Assembly (NCBI GenBank): GCA_964468205.1
Contig: CAYXVG010000001.1
Location: 124,001 to 188,000, forward strand
DNA: 64,000 nt
Direction: 5' to 3'
Source: CAWELS01 sp964468205
GTDB lineage: Bacteria > Acidobacteriota > Terriglobia > Bryobacterales > Bryobacteraceae
Both the position numbers and the translations under genes were made by a program. This document shows positions 27,424-36,444 of this stretch, piece by piece. The notes beneath the pieces are model-generated. The model made no database searches, was not told where the DNA came from, and was given only the letters and a program-made list of their open reading frames with translations. How positions within the stretch are numbered: the stretch's first letter is position 1; every line of letters starts with the position of its first letter.

Positions 27424-29646
27424 GTGCGCATACTCGCCTACGCTCTTCTCGTGATAGCGCTTCCTGCCCAGGCGCGGGCGCAAGCGGCGCAGCCACACTG
27501 GATGGTGGACCTCCAGAGTATTTACGAGAAAGTGCGCCAAGCCCCGCTCGGCTCTCTCGACGGGCAGGTAGAGCAGGCCTGGAGAGCGGCATTCGAAGAG
27601 CCACTGCGCCCTCGATTCCCCGCGGCGGCACAGATGGTCTCAAGCTTCTATCAGTCCCAGGGCTACGATCTCAAAGCCGAACAAATCCTGCTGCAGGCCC
27701 TGGCGGCCGTTCCGGAACAGGCAGATCCTCAGATACGGCGGAATCTGACCTTGCATCTCGCCGGCCATCTCGAGAGTATCCAGCAACTGGTAAAGGCGGC
27801 GGCGATTCGAGAGCAGCTCGCAAAGGAGCCGGCAGGGATCGCAACGAATCGCAGTGGACCGTCCAGTCATGAGACAAGCGCCCTTGCCCGCCTGTATGAG
27901 CGAATGGGCGAATTCGAGAAGGCGGAAGAGGCATGGCGGGAAATTGCGGAGTGGCGGGCAGCCGGGGGCCTACAGAAAAGCTCTGCTTCCGGACCACGGA
28001 TGAGAGTCGGCGATTTCACGGCCGGCTATCCAAGAACGGGCCGGAACGAACTGGCGGATTTCTACGCTCGCCATGCAAGGGTTGCCGAAGCCGAAAAGAT
28101 CTACAAGACGACTCTCGACAGTGTTGCCGGGAGCAGTTCACCCTACGAGTGGGTCGCGGCCGTGGATGGCTACGTCGAGTTTCTTTCCCAGCAGCGCCGG
28201 TTTGACGAAGCGGTCGCCCTGACCCGCCAGATCATTGTGCGGATTGGAGGAGTACCGGACCCGCCGGCCACTCAGATGCTCCTCAACTCCCATCAGCGCT
28301 TAGCCCGTCTTCTGGTTCAGGCGGGCCGTCCCGGTGAGGCTCTCGCGGTGCAGAAGAGTGCGGTCGAGGTGATACAGAACCGCAATCCTGGCGGTCCCGA
28401 GCACCTCCGGGCTTTGGGTGCGCTAGCGGAAACGTTCGTCAATCAAAATCGCTTGGAGGAAGCGGAGAAGGCCGTGATGCAGATGCGGGAGGCCGCCGCG
28501 GCAGATGTGGGCGGAGCACAGTTTCACGAGTCGATGACAGTGCAGATGTTGGCGCGCATTCGAGACATCCAGGGCAACCCGGAGGAAGCGCGCGAGCTTC
28601 GGGCAAGCGTCGGCGTCCCTGACATCACTGCTGCCAATCGGGCCGCTACCGTTGGCGACGTCGTAGGTAGCGTGCAGAAGTCGGTCATCCGGGGCAACGC
28701 CGACGTTGCCGTCGCCGCGGCCGGCGAGGCATTGGCTCTCGCCGCTGAGCGCGTTCACATAGATCCCCGGGAAGTTTCGGCACTGCTGCGCCTGGCCAGT
28801 ATCTTGCGGAACAAGCAGCAGAAGGAACTGGCACAGCGTATCGCCTTCGAGGCGCTTCGCGTGTTGGAACAGGTTCCGGATCATCCTTGGGTCGCGGATG
28901 CCTTGGGCTCGTGCGTCTCGAACCTCGCTTACCTTGGACTGACGGCGGAAGCCGAGCGGGCCATCGAGCGGCAGGAGAAGATTCTTCTCAACGCCAAAGG
29001 CGCTGAAAGCATGGCGCTTAACTCGGTTAGCCATGGTCGAATCGCACTGCTGCAACGCGAATCGAAATGGGCGGAGGTGATAGACGAACGAGAGCGCGTT
29101 CTCGCCCGCACCGCGAAGGCAACCGGATCGAATAGCCGGGAAAGTTTGTATGCTTTGCGCGAGGTGGCCTGGGCCTACTCGGCCATCAACAATTGGCCGC
29201 AAGAAGAACGTGTTCTCTCGACACTACGCAAGCTCACCGTGCGCTTTTCGGGCGAATCCAGCCTCGATCACGTACACGTGTTACAGCACACGGCGAATCG
29301 CGCCAGTCAGAACCGCCAGTTCGGCCAGGCTTTGATTTGGATGGACCAGGCGATCGAAATCGCTCGGACCCTGCCCGATGCCGGCAACCAGGTAGAGGGC
29401 ATGTTGCAGAACCGGGCTCGGATCGCCCAGGCGAAGGATGCACCTTCGGCAAGGCCATTACCTGGACCCTTTGTAACGCCTCCGAACCGTGTCGGAGGGT
29501 GGTTTGACAGCAATCGTTTCCATGACACCGGGGGAATGACCATCCGCCGTATCCCGATGGGGGTAGTCTCCGCGGATCAGCCGGCTGTGGTCCGCGACGA
29601 AACGCCGGCTGCACCCGGTGGGGGACCGGCGCCGGCGAAACCGTAA
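27424..29646 (+). CDS. Exported tetratricopeptide-repeat protein
   Basis: 740 residues from a GTG start, with signal peptide MRILAYALLVIALPAQARA. Most of the protein is alpha-helical TPR repeats, for example ALARLYERMGEFEKAEEAWRE (about 155-176), LADFYARHARVAEAEKIYK (about 212-230), LAETFVNQNRLEEAEKAVMQ (about 335-355) and LREVAWAYSAINNWPQEERV. The C-terminal 60 residues are rich in Pro and Ala and lack repeats. TPR proteins mediate protein-protein contact; no catalytic domain is visible. No neighbour in the same direction suggests a partner. Confidence 0.8.
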   Translation: MRILAYALLVIALPAQARAQAAQPHWMVDLQSIYEKVRQAPLGSLDGQVEQAWRAAFEEPLRPRFPAAAQMVSSFYQSQGYDLKAEQILLQALAAVPEQADPQIRRNLTLHLAGHLESIQQLVKAAAIREQLAKEPAGIATNRSGPSSHETSALARLYERMGEFEKAEEAWREIAEWRAAGGLQKSSASGPRMRVGDFTAGYPRTGRNELADFYARHARVAEAEKIYKTTLDSVAGSSSPYEWVAAVDGYVEFLSQQRRFDEAVALTRQIIVRIGGVPDPPATQMLLNSHQRLARLLVQAGRPGEALAVQKSAVEVIQNRNPGGPEHLRALGALAETFVNQNRLEEAEKAVMQMREAAAADVGGAQFHESMTVQMLARIRDIQGNPEEARELRASVGVPDITAANRAATVGDVVGSVQKSVIRGNADVAVAAAGEALALAAERVHIDPREVSALLRLASILRNKQQKELAQRIAFEALRVLEQVPDHPWVADALGSCVSNLAYLGLTAEAERAIERQEKILLNAKGAESMALNSVSHGRIALLQRESKWAEVIDERERVLARTAKATGSNSRESLYALREVAWAYSAINNWPQEERVLSTLRKLTVRFSGESSLDHVHVLQHTANRASQNRQFGQALIWMDQAIEIARTLPDAGNQVEGMLQNRARIAQAKDAPSARPLPGPFVTPPNRVGGWFDSNRFHDTGGMTIRRIPMGVVSADQPAVVRDETPAAPGGGPAPAKP

Positions 29647-30278
29647 ACCCTCCCCTGGACGTTTCCTTGCGTTCTGCAAGACCCCCAACGTTCATCCGCG
29701 TTGCGTCCGGTTTCGACGATCGACCTGCCCAGTGCGACTTCCCCATTCTTGGCGCCTCTATCACAGCAGACTCGCGAAGAGCAGCCATTTTCGCAGGTCC
29801 ACAAGCTGTAACTGGTGTGGCTCGCCAAAAGCCGCTACCCGCCAAAGGCACACGGCTCCGGGCTCCGGGCTCCGCCTGCGCTCCTATCTATCAGATTCCA
29901 CGCGGAAAAAGAACTCCACCCCGCCCCTCGGGACTTTGGCCGGTTTAGAGTCACACGCCTCGGAAAATTCTTTCTGCAACCTTTGCAGCCAGTTGGCGGA
30001 GGCCGCCGCTTCAGACCGGCGGTCATGGCGCTACCCTCGGTGCGAAAGTTGTTAGGCAATGGGCAATCTCTTCAAACGGTGCGGCGGCTTATTCGGCAAA
30101 GTCGGCTCGGCAAGGATCCAACTACTCCTCGATTGCCGCCAGAGAGGGACCGCAACAAGTAGAAAATGAAAAATGCGCAAACAAAGCCAAATGTCGATTT
30201 TTCTTAATAAAATGAATAACTTAGCGGGAATCTATTTCGCCTCGTCTTCGTTTTCCGGCACTTCCAAACGTGGCCGGA
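29647..30278. other. Gene-poor gap with possible zinc-ribbon remnant
   Basis: 632 bp with no gene I can support. One frame ending at 30055 contains FCNLCSQL and, about 20 residues later, RYPRCESC and stop: two CxxC pairs spaced like a zinc ribbon, but the upstream part of this frame is not protein-like. GGGCTCC is tandemly repeated near 29860-29876. Positions 30165-30235 are strongly AT-rich for this genome and lie downstream of the convergent SelW-like gene. Confidence 0.35.
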
Positions 30279-30584
30279 CTACTCCTGAACGCGCCGGTCC
30301 GAGTGGCCCAGAGACTTCTCCGGCGCCACGGCATCGCGCACACGGTGCTTCAGCTCCTTGATCTCGGGAAAGCCCCCGTCCCGTGTCCGCGACCACAGTA
30401 TCGAGTCGCCGCAGCGGACCTCGAACACTCCCCCCTCGCCGGGAATCAGCGCCACCTCGCCCAACTCGGCTTCAAACGTCGTCAGCAACTCCTGCGCCAT
30501 CCATCCCGCCCGCAGCATCCAGCGGCAACCGGTGCAGTATTCGATCTCAATCCGTGGTTTCGCGTCTTGCGCCATCTTAAGCAT
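30279..30584 (-). CDS. SelT/SelW/SelH (Rdx) family redox protein, cysteine form
   Basis: 101 residues. The thioredoxin-like Rdx signature is plain: IEIEYCTGCRWMLRAGWMAQ, followed by ELGEVALIPGEGGVFEV and DGGFPEIKELK. Selenoprotein homologues have Sec in the second position of CxxU; here it is Cys (CTGC). Family members are small thiol-redox proteins of uncertain substrate. ATG 30584 and ATG 30575 (MAQDAK) are both possible starts and neither has a clear ribosome site. A tRNA-Sec lies 18 kb away, so the organism probably decodes Sec even though this gene does not use it. Confidence 0.88.
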   Translation of the reverse strand: MLKMAQDAKPRIEIEYCTGCRWMLRAGWMAQELLTTFEAELGEVALIPGEGGVFEVRCGDSILWSRTRDGGFPEIKELKHRVRDAVAPEKSLGHSDRRVQE

Positions 30585-30747
30585 TCTAGATCATCGCGCC
30601 AGGACACACTGCGGGAGGCGGGATTGCGCGTGCCGCACTACATGCCGCACCCGGCTCGACATCGCCGCCAAACGCATATAGAATCGGGAAGTTGGCCGCG
30701 GGGCGCTTTGCGTGGGAGCCCCTCGGGAAAGGAACGGAACCGCTGAT

Positions 30748-32379
30748 ATGGTCGCCTTCGGAACGCTCGACTGGATCGTCCTCGGCCTCTTCTTCGTTGG
30801 ACTCGCCGCCATTATCGTCTGGGTGCTCAGACAGAAAGAGAAGGACACGGCGGATTACTTTCTCGCCGGCCGCGACGCCGGCTGGATCGCCATCGGCGCC
30901 TCTATCTTCGCCTCCAACATCGGCTCCGAACACCTTGTCGGGCTCGCTGGCACCGGCTACGAAAGCGGCATGGCCATGGGCCACTGGGAAATGCACGCCT
31001 GGCCCATCCTCATCCTCGGCTGGTTCTTTGTTCCCTTCTACGCCCGCAGCAGGGTCTTCACCATGCCCGAGTTCCTTGAGCTACGCTACAACTCCGGCGC
31101 CCGCTCCTTCCTCTCCATAATCTCGCTAGTAAGCTACGTCCTCACCAAGGTCTCGGTCACCGTGTACTCCGGCGGCATCGTCTTCAAGACCGCTCTCGGC
31201 ATCGATGAATTCATGGGTATCGACTTCTTTTGGGTCGGCGCCATAGGCCTCGTCGTTCTCACCGGACTCTTCACCATCCTCGGCGGCATGAAGGCCGTCC
31301 TCTACACCTCGGTCCTGCAGGTGCCCGTCCTCCTGATTGGCTCGTTCGTCATCCTCTTCACCGGACTCGCGGCCGCCGGAGGCTGGGGAGAGGTGATGAA
31401 CGCCGTGGGTGACAACATACACCTCATCCGGCCCCACAGCGACCCCAACTTCCCCTGGACCGGAGTCCTTGGCGCTTCCGCCATCATCGGCCTCTGGTAT
31501 TGGTGTACGGACCAGTACATCGTCCAGCGCACCCTCTCGGCCAGAAACGAAACTCAGGCCCGCCGCGGCGCCATCTTCGCCGGCTACCTCAAGCTGCTGC
31601 CCGTCTTCATCTTCCTCGTGCCCGGCATGATCGCCTTCACCCTCAACCAGAAGGGGATCATCAGCATCCCGTCAGCCGATCAAGCCTTCCCTACCCTCGT
31701 CGCCACTCTCCTGCCCGCCGGTGTTAAGGGCGTCGTCGTCGGCGGCCTCGTCGCCGCCCTCATGAGTTCCCTCGCATCGCTCTTCAATTCCTCGGCGACC
31801 CTCTTCACCGTGGACTTCTACAAAAAATACAAGCCGGAATCCACCGAAGCGCACCTCGTCAAGGTCGGGCGCATGGCCACCTTGGCCGTCGTGTTAGCCG
31901 GAATCGTCTGGATCCCGGTGATGAAGTACGTCGCCGCCGTGCTCTACGAGTACCTGCAACAGGTGCAATCGCTGATCGCCCCGGCCATCGCGGCCGTCTT
32001 CTTCCTCGGTATCTTCACCCGCCGGATCACCCCCGCCGCGGGCTACTGGGGTCTCGTCACGGGCTTCTGCATCGGCATGTTCCGCCTCGTACTCGTTATC
32101 TTCCAAGACAGGCTCGAACCCGGCTCCCTGCTCTACCGCTTCGTCGCCATCAACTGGCTCCACTTCTGCGAGTTCCTGTTCCTCTTCATCTGTCTTCTGA
32201 TGATCGTGATCAGTTTCTTCACGAAACCCGCCAGCAGCGAGAAGATCAAAGGCCTCACCTGGGCCTCCACTTCCGCCGAAGACAGCGCCGCCACCCGCGC
32301 CAGTTGGAGCTACTGGGACATCTTCCACACCGCCGTCATCCTCTCCTGCGTCATCGCCTTCTATGTCTACTTCTGGTGA
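30748..32379 (+). CDS. Sodium:solute symporter, SGLT-like SSS (SLC5) family
   Basis: About 543 residues from ATG 30748 (MVAFGTLDW). Roughly fourteen membrane segments. Diagnostic motifs: YFLAGRDAGWIAIGASIFASN, NIGSEHLVGLAGTGYESG, FYARSRVFTMPEFLELRY and ALMSSLASLFNSSATLFT, the sodium-site region of LeuT-fold SSS carriers. SGLT-like members import sugars such as glucose or galactose with sodium. The neighbouring araD, sulfatase and GH30-like genes favour a sugar substrate (inference). GGAAAGGAACGG is found upstream of the chosen start. Confidence 0.92.
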   Translation: MVAFGTLDWIVLGLFFVGLAAIIVWVLRQKEKDTADYFLAGRDAGWIAIGASIFASNIGSEHLVGLAGTGYESGMAMGHWEMHAWPILILGWFFVPFYARSRVFTMPEFLELRYNSGARSFLSIISLVSYVLTKVSVTVYSGGIVFKTALGIDEFMGIDFFWVGAIGLVVLTGLFTILGGMKAVLYTSVLQVPVLLIGSFVILFTGLAAAGGWGEVMNAVGDNIHLIRPHSDPNFPWTGVLGASAIIGLWYWCTDQYIVQRTLSARNETQARRGAIFAGYLKLLPVFIFLVPGMIAFTLNQKGIISIPSADQAFPTLVATLLPAGVKGVVVGGLVAALMSSLASLFNSSATLFTVDFYKKYKPESTEAHLVKVGRMATLAVVLAGIVWIPVMKYVAAVLYEYLQQVQSLIAPAIAAVFFLGIFTRRITPAAGYWGLVTGFCIGMFRLVLVIFQDRLEPGSLLYRFVAINWLHFCEFLFLFICLLMIVISFFTKPASSEKIKGLTWASTSAEDSAATRASWSYWDIFHTAVILSCVIAFYVYFW

Positions 32380-32414
32380 TGCGGAATTTGCGTGAAGCCG
32401 CTTTCATGGGCGGC

Positions 32415-33446
32415 TCACCTGAAGCTCCACAACAACTCCAGGTCGGTCCCCCCCACGGCGTGGAGATCGATATACGCGAAACGCCCCGATCCGGGCTTGC
32501 CCTTCTCGCCCCAGCCCCCGGACATGCTCTCGTGGAAACCGCGCTCCGCCCACCAGGCCAAGTCGGCGTCCATGTCCTTGACCTGGAACGCCAGGTGGTG
32601 GAAGCCTTCCCCATGGCGGTCCATGTGATCGAGGTAGATGTCCGGTCCCTTGATCGACAGGATCCACTCGTAAGGCACCTTGCCGTGACGCTGCCAGCCG
32701 AGCTTCATGTCGAAATCGGCCCGTTTGCCACGATACTTCCTGTCGTGCAGCGGGCCGTGCGTCACCTGCATTTCGGGAAAGCCGAGCTTCGCCCAGTACG
32801 CCGAAACGGGCTCGAGCTCGCGCACCGCGAAGGCGAACTGCGAGACGGTGCGGCCCGACGGATTGTCAGGAGGAATTAGGAACGGCCCCTCGTCGCCGTT
32901 CGGAAAGGAGAGGATGCCGAGCGAATACTTGCCTTCCGCCTCGGTATCGAAGAACGCGTAGTGAATTGTGCCGGCGTCAATCGCGACGGAGCCTTTATGC
33001 AGCGCGCCCACGCCGAGCGAATCCATGCGCCGCACTTCGGCCTCGAACGCGGATGCGTCCGGCGCGCGGTGCATCAGGCTGAAGACGCCGCTACCGTGCT
33101 GCTCGCGAAACTCGGCGAAGGCGTTTTTGCCGGGCCCGGGATCGATCCACTGCACCCGGACATCGGCGAACCGCCCCAATACGAGCCTCGCCTCGCCGGT
33201 CGCCGGCGCGCCGCGAAACTCTCCGCCCACCGTCACCTCGCCGATATCGCGAAGGTTCGTGAAGCCGATTTTCCGCAGCCCGGCCAGCGTCTGATCCATG
33301 TCCTCGACCACCCAAATAAGCCGGTCAACCGTGTTGTAGAACTCCGGCAACTCGCCCCGAACAGGAGCGGTAAACAGGTGCAACGAAAGAGCCAAAAGCA
33401 AAGCCGTCACAAAGGCTCCCCGCCATTTCGTTTCATGCGTGTTCAT
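32415..33446 (-). CDS. Exported VOC (glyoxalase/bleomycin-resistance) superfamily protein
   Basis: 343 residues from ATG 33446 with GAGG 6 nt upstream; the first ~32 residues form a signal peptide (FVTALLLALSLHLFTAPVRG). Two VOC modules follow: YNTVDRLIWVVEDMDQTLAGL at about 35-55 and TVSQFAFAVRELEPVSAYWAKL near 205, and a third similar strand near HHLAFQVKDMDADLAWW at about 290. Candidate metal ligands are the His of FHHLAF and the Glu of DLELLW. VOC proteins are isomerases, lyases or dioxygenases; an exported one is unusual and I cannot name the reaction. It lies 7 bp downstream of araD in the same direction. Confidence 0.75.
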   Translation of the reverse strand: MNTHETKWRGAFVTALLLALSLHLFTAPVRGELPEFYNTVDRLIWVVEDMDQTLAGLRKIGFTNLRDIGEVTVGGEFRGAPATGEARLVLGRFADVRVQWIDPGPGKNAFAEFREQHGSGVFSLMHRAPDASAFEAEVRRMDSLGVGALHKGSVAIDAGTIHYAFFDTEAEGKYSLGILSFPNGDEGPFLIPPDNPSGRTVSQFAFAVRELEPVSAYWAKLGFPEMQVTHGPLHDRKYRGKRADFDMKLGWQRHGKVPYEWILSIKGPDIYLDHMDRHGEGFHHLAFQVKDMDADLAWWAERGFHESMSGGWGEKGKPGSGRFAYIDLHAVGGTDLELLWSFR

Positions 33447-33453
33447 TTGTGCC

Positions 33454-34152
33454 TCACTTTCTCTCCTGCCCATAGTAGGCCCCCTCCCCGTGCTTCCGCA
33501 GAAAGTGCTTGTCGAGGTGGACCTGCCGCAGCGGCGGCGTCTCCGGGTTCAGCGTCAGTGTCAGGTAGGCCATCCTGGCGAACTCCTCCAGGATCACGGC
33601 GTGAAAGACGGCCTTGGCCGGCGACTCGCCCCAGGTAAACGGTCCATGCCCGCGCACCAGCACGCCTGGAAGATCCATGGCCTTCGATTGATCGAATCGC
33701 CGGATGATCGCGGCGCCGGTGTTCTTCTCGTATGCACCGCGAATCTCGTCCTCCGGCATCGGCTCCGTCACCGGCACGGCTCCATGCCAGTAGTCGGCCT
33801 GGGAGGTGCCGAGGCACGGAATTTCGTGGCCGGCCTGGGCGAACGAAGTCGCGTAGGTGGAATGAGTATGCACGATGCCGCCCAGTTCGGGGAACGCCTT
33901 GTACAACTCGAGGTGCGTCGGCAGATCCGAGGAGGGCCGCAGGTCGCCGTCCACCACGTTGCCTTCGAGATCGGTGAGTACGATGTGCTCCGGCGCGAGT
34001 TCTTCGAACGGCACGCCGCTCGGCTTGATCGCCACCAGTCCGGACTCGCGGTCAATGCCGCTGGCATTACCGAAGGTGTAGAGAACCAAGTTGCGGCTCA
34101 CCAGCTCGACGTTCGCCGTGACCACTTGTTTTCGCAGTTTCTTAAGCCTCAT
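33454..34152 (-). CDS. araD: L-ribulose-5-phosphate 4-epimerase (class II aldolase family)
   Basis: 232 residues, the family length. AraD features: NLVLYTFGNASGID, IKPSGVPFEEL, SSDLPTHLELYKAFPEL, the zinc-binding HTHSTYATSFAQAG and LGTSQADYWHG, and a third His in VLVRGHGPFTWG. It interconverts L-ribulose 5-phosphate and D-xylulose 5-phosphate in L-arabinose (or ascorbate-type) catabolism. araA and araB are not in the window. The exported VOC gene follows 7 bp downstream, probably co-transcribed. Other sugar-phosphate aldolases of the family are possible, but the match to AraD is close. Confidence 0.9.
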   Translation of the reverse strand: MRLKKLRKQVVTANVELVSRNLVLYTFGNASGIDRESGLVAIKPSGVPFEELAPEHIVLTDLEGNVVDGDLRPSSDLPTHLELYKAFPELGGIVHTHSTYATSFAQAGHEIPCLGTSQADYWHGAVPVTEPMPEDEIRGAYEKNTGAAIIRRFDQSKAMDLPGVLVRGHGPFTWGESPAKAVFHAVILEEFARMAYLTLTLNPETPPLRQVHLDKHFLRKHGEGAYYGQERK

Positions 34153-34192
34153 GAGACAGACAAAATTGTATCAACGGGATATACTCTCCGAT

Positions 34193-35665
34193 ATGAACAA
34201 AGTAACGATTATCGCCTCCGCCGGCCTGCTGGTTGTTCTCCTGGCCGGCATGACCGCCTGTGCTGAAGCGCCCGAACCGGCCGCCGATAAGCCGCTCAAC
34301 GTCCTCTTCCTTTTCGCTGACGACCAGCACCACGATACCATTGGCGCCTGGGGAAACACTCGCATCCAGACGCCTAACATCGACCGGCTGGTGGAGCAGG
34401 GTTTCAGCTTCCGCAACAACTACAACTTCGGTGGCAACAGCGCGGCCGTGTGCTTGCCGAGCCGGGCCATGCTGAACAGCGGGCGCTACTACTTCCGGGT
34501 CCCAAACGATCTCGAGGGCGCCAAGCTCATGCCGGAGTTCCTGCGCGAAAACGGCTATACAACGTTCGCCACTGGCAAGTGGCACAACCAACGCCCGTCC
34601 TGGCAGCGCGGCTTCCAGCAAGGCAAGGCCATCATGTTCGGTGGCATGTCAGATCACACCAAGGTGCCGCTCGTCGACCTCATGCCGGACGGCTCGTTCG
34701 GCAACGATCGCGTGGACGGCTTCTCGAGCGAACTCTTCGCCGACGCCGCCATCGAGTTCCTCCAAAACCAACCCGCGGGCGAGCCTTTCTACGCCTACGT
34801 CGCGTTCACCGCCCCGCACGACCCGCGTCAACCCCCGGTGGAATACCGCGAAATGTACTATGAACGGCGTCCCAACCTGCCGCGCAATTTCATGCCGCAG
34901 CACCCGTTCGATCTCGGCCCGGCCATGACCGTCCGCGACGAGGATCTCGCCGCCTGGCCGCGCACCAAAGAGGTGGTCTCCGACCAACTCGCCGAGTACT
35001 ACGGCTTGATCACCCACCTCGACGACCAGATCGGGCGCATTCTCGGCGCGTTGGACGCTTCGCCGCACGCCGCCAACACAGTGATCATCTACGCGGCCGA
35101 TCACGGCCTGGCGGTGGGTAGCCATGGGCTGCTCGGCAAGCAGAACGTCTACGAGCACAGCCAGCGCTGCCCGCTCGTCTTTACCGGACCGGGCATCCCA
35201 AAGGGCCAGTCAAGCGATGCTTTCACCTACCTGCTTGACATTTTTTCCACCGTCGCCTCCATTACCGGCATGACGCCGCCGGCTGAGTTGGACGGCCACG
35301 ACCTGTCGGCAATCTGGCACGGCGGAACGCGTTCGGTGCGCGACTCGGTATTCCTCGCCTACACCGACATCTGCCGGTCCGTTCGGGACGAGCAATTCAA
35401 GCTCATTCGTTACCCGCAGATCGATCACACGCAGCTCTTCGATCTCAAGACCGACCCGGACGAGATGAACAATCTCGCGGACGACCCCGCGCAGGCCCAA
35501 CGCGTTGAACAGCTCACGGCACTCCTCAAACAGTGGCAGGAGAGGTCGGGCGACACCCTGCCGCTCACCGTCGAGAATCCGAAACCGAAAGAGATCGACC
35601 TGACCGGCCGCGAACGGAAACCAGACCGGTGGCAGCCCGAATGGATCATCGAGAAGTACTACTGA
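34193..35665 (+). CDS. Lipoprotein sulfatase, formylglycine type (S1)
   Basis: 490 residues from ATG 34193. The N-terminus has a lipoprotein signal (lipobox GMTAC, Cys about 23). The catalytic motif C-x-P-x-R is intact as AAVCLPSRAML, preceded by FLFADDQHHDTIGAWGN, whose Asp pair binds calcium; the distal site is AADHGLAVGSHGLLGKQNVYE. The Cys requires conversion to formylglycine by an SUMF1-type enzyme not seen here. Likely acts on sulfated glycans at the cell surface, next to araD, an SSS symporter and a GH30-like hydrolase. Divergent from araD, with about 40 bp between the starts. Confidence 0.93.
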   Translation: MNKVTIIASAGLLVVLLAGMTACAEAPEPAADKPLNVLFLFADDQHHDTIGAWGNTRIQTPNIDRLVEQGFSFRNNYNFGGNSAAVCLPSRAMLNSGRYYFRVPNDLEGAKLMPEFLRENGYTTFATGKWHNQRPSWQRGFQQGKAIMFGGMSDHTKVPLVDLMPDGSFGNDRVDGFSSELFADAAIEFLQNQPAGEPFYAYVAFTAPHDPRQPPVEYREMYYERRPNLPRNFMPQHPFDLGPAMTVRDEDLAAWPRTKEVVSDQLAEYYGLITHLDDQIGRILGALDASPHAANTVIIYAADHGLAVGSHGLLGKQNVYEHSQRCPLVFTGPGIPKGQSSDAFTYLLDIFSTVASITGMTPPAELDGHDLSAIWHGGTRSVRDSVFLAYTDICRSVRDEQFKLIRYPQIDHTQLFDLKTDPDEMNNLADDPAQAQRVEQLTALLKQWQERSGDTLPLTVENPKPKEIDLTGRERKPDRWQPEWIIEKYY

Positions 35666-35708
35666 GACATATGCCCGGACAGATGGCCCGGGGACTGAGG
35701 GAAGCGGG

Positions 35709-36383
35709 TTGACACTGCAAGAAACGATGGCGGAGCTCGAAAGGATGGGCACTGCGCAGAACCGCAAGGTTTATGCCCGCCACGGATACTCAAAAAACAT
35801 GTTCGGCGTGAGCTTCGCCAACCTGCGGAAGCTGAAGAAGGAGCTCGGGACCGATCAACGGTTGGCCGGTGAGCTCTGGGAAACTGGTAACGACGACGCC
35901 CGAATGTTGGCGGCCATGATCGCGGACCCCGCGGCGATATCGGCCAAGGATCTCGACGACTGGGTGGCTGGCGTTAACCAGTACGTTCTCGCGGACGTCT
36001 TCGCTACGAACTTGGCTTCAAAGAGCCCGCTGGCACGCCGGAAGGCAGACAAGTGGCGCAAGGCAAGGCGTGACTACACGGCGCAGGCCGGGTGGGACTT
36101 GGTCGCCGCGATTGCCATGCAGGAAGAGAACAGCGAGGACGCCGCCTTCGAAGAGTACCTGCGCATCATCGAGGATGAGATCAGCAGGGCCGCGAATCGC
36201 ACCCGTCACGCGATGAACAACGCGCTTATCGCAATCGGATCTCGCAACGCCGCGCTGCGGAAGAAGGCCGAAGCTGCCGCCCGGCGCATCGGCAGGGTGG
36301 AGGTAGATCACGGCGAAACCGGGTGCAAAACGCCGGAAGCGATCCCCTACATCAAGCGGGTCTGGGAAAGGAAGCGGAAGTAG
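35709..36383 (+). CDS. DNA alkylation repair (AlkD-like) HEAT-fold protein
   Basis: 224 residues. TTG start 35709 with GAGG 8 nt upstream; ATG 35727 is the alternative. The sequence follows the PF08713-type family: QNRKVYARHGYSKNMFGVSFA, LAGELWETGNDDARMLAAMI, WVAGVNQYVLADVFATNL, and IEDEISRAANRTRHAMNNALI, built of helical HEAT-like repeats. AlkD enzymes excise bulky alkylated bases from DNA; many relatives lack proven activity. It lies 43 bp after the sulfatase in the same direction, with no obvious functional link. Confidence 0.8.
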   Translation: MTLQETMAELERMGTAQNRKVYARHGYSKNMFGVSFANLRKLKKELGTDQRLAGELWETGNDDARMLAAMIADPAAISAKDLDDWVAGVNQYVLADVFATNLASKSPLARRKADKWRKARRDYTAQAGWDLVAAIAMQEENSEDAAFEEYLRIIEDEISRAANRTRHAMNNALIAIGSRNAALRKKAEAAARRIGRVEVDHGETGCKTPEAIPYIKRVWERKRK

Positions 36384-36444
36384 AGGAAGCGCCGAGGGAT
36401 GTACACGGCCGGGTCCTGCCGCCTTGGCAAAGTGAAAACTTGGG

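Noticed and set aside
32396..32415. AGCCGC/GCGGCT hairpin between the convergent symporter and VOC genes as a terminator
   Set aside because: The stem is only 6 bp with an 8-nt loop, has no T-run, and overlaps the end of the VOC gene.
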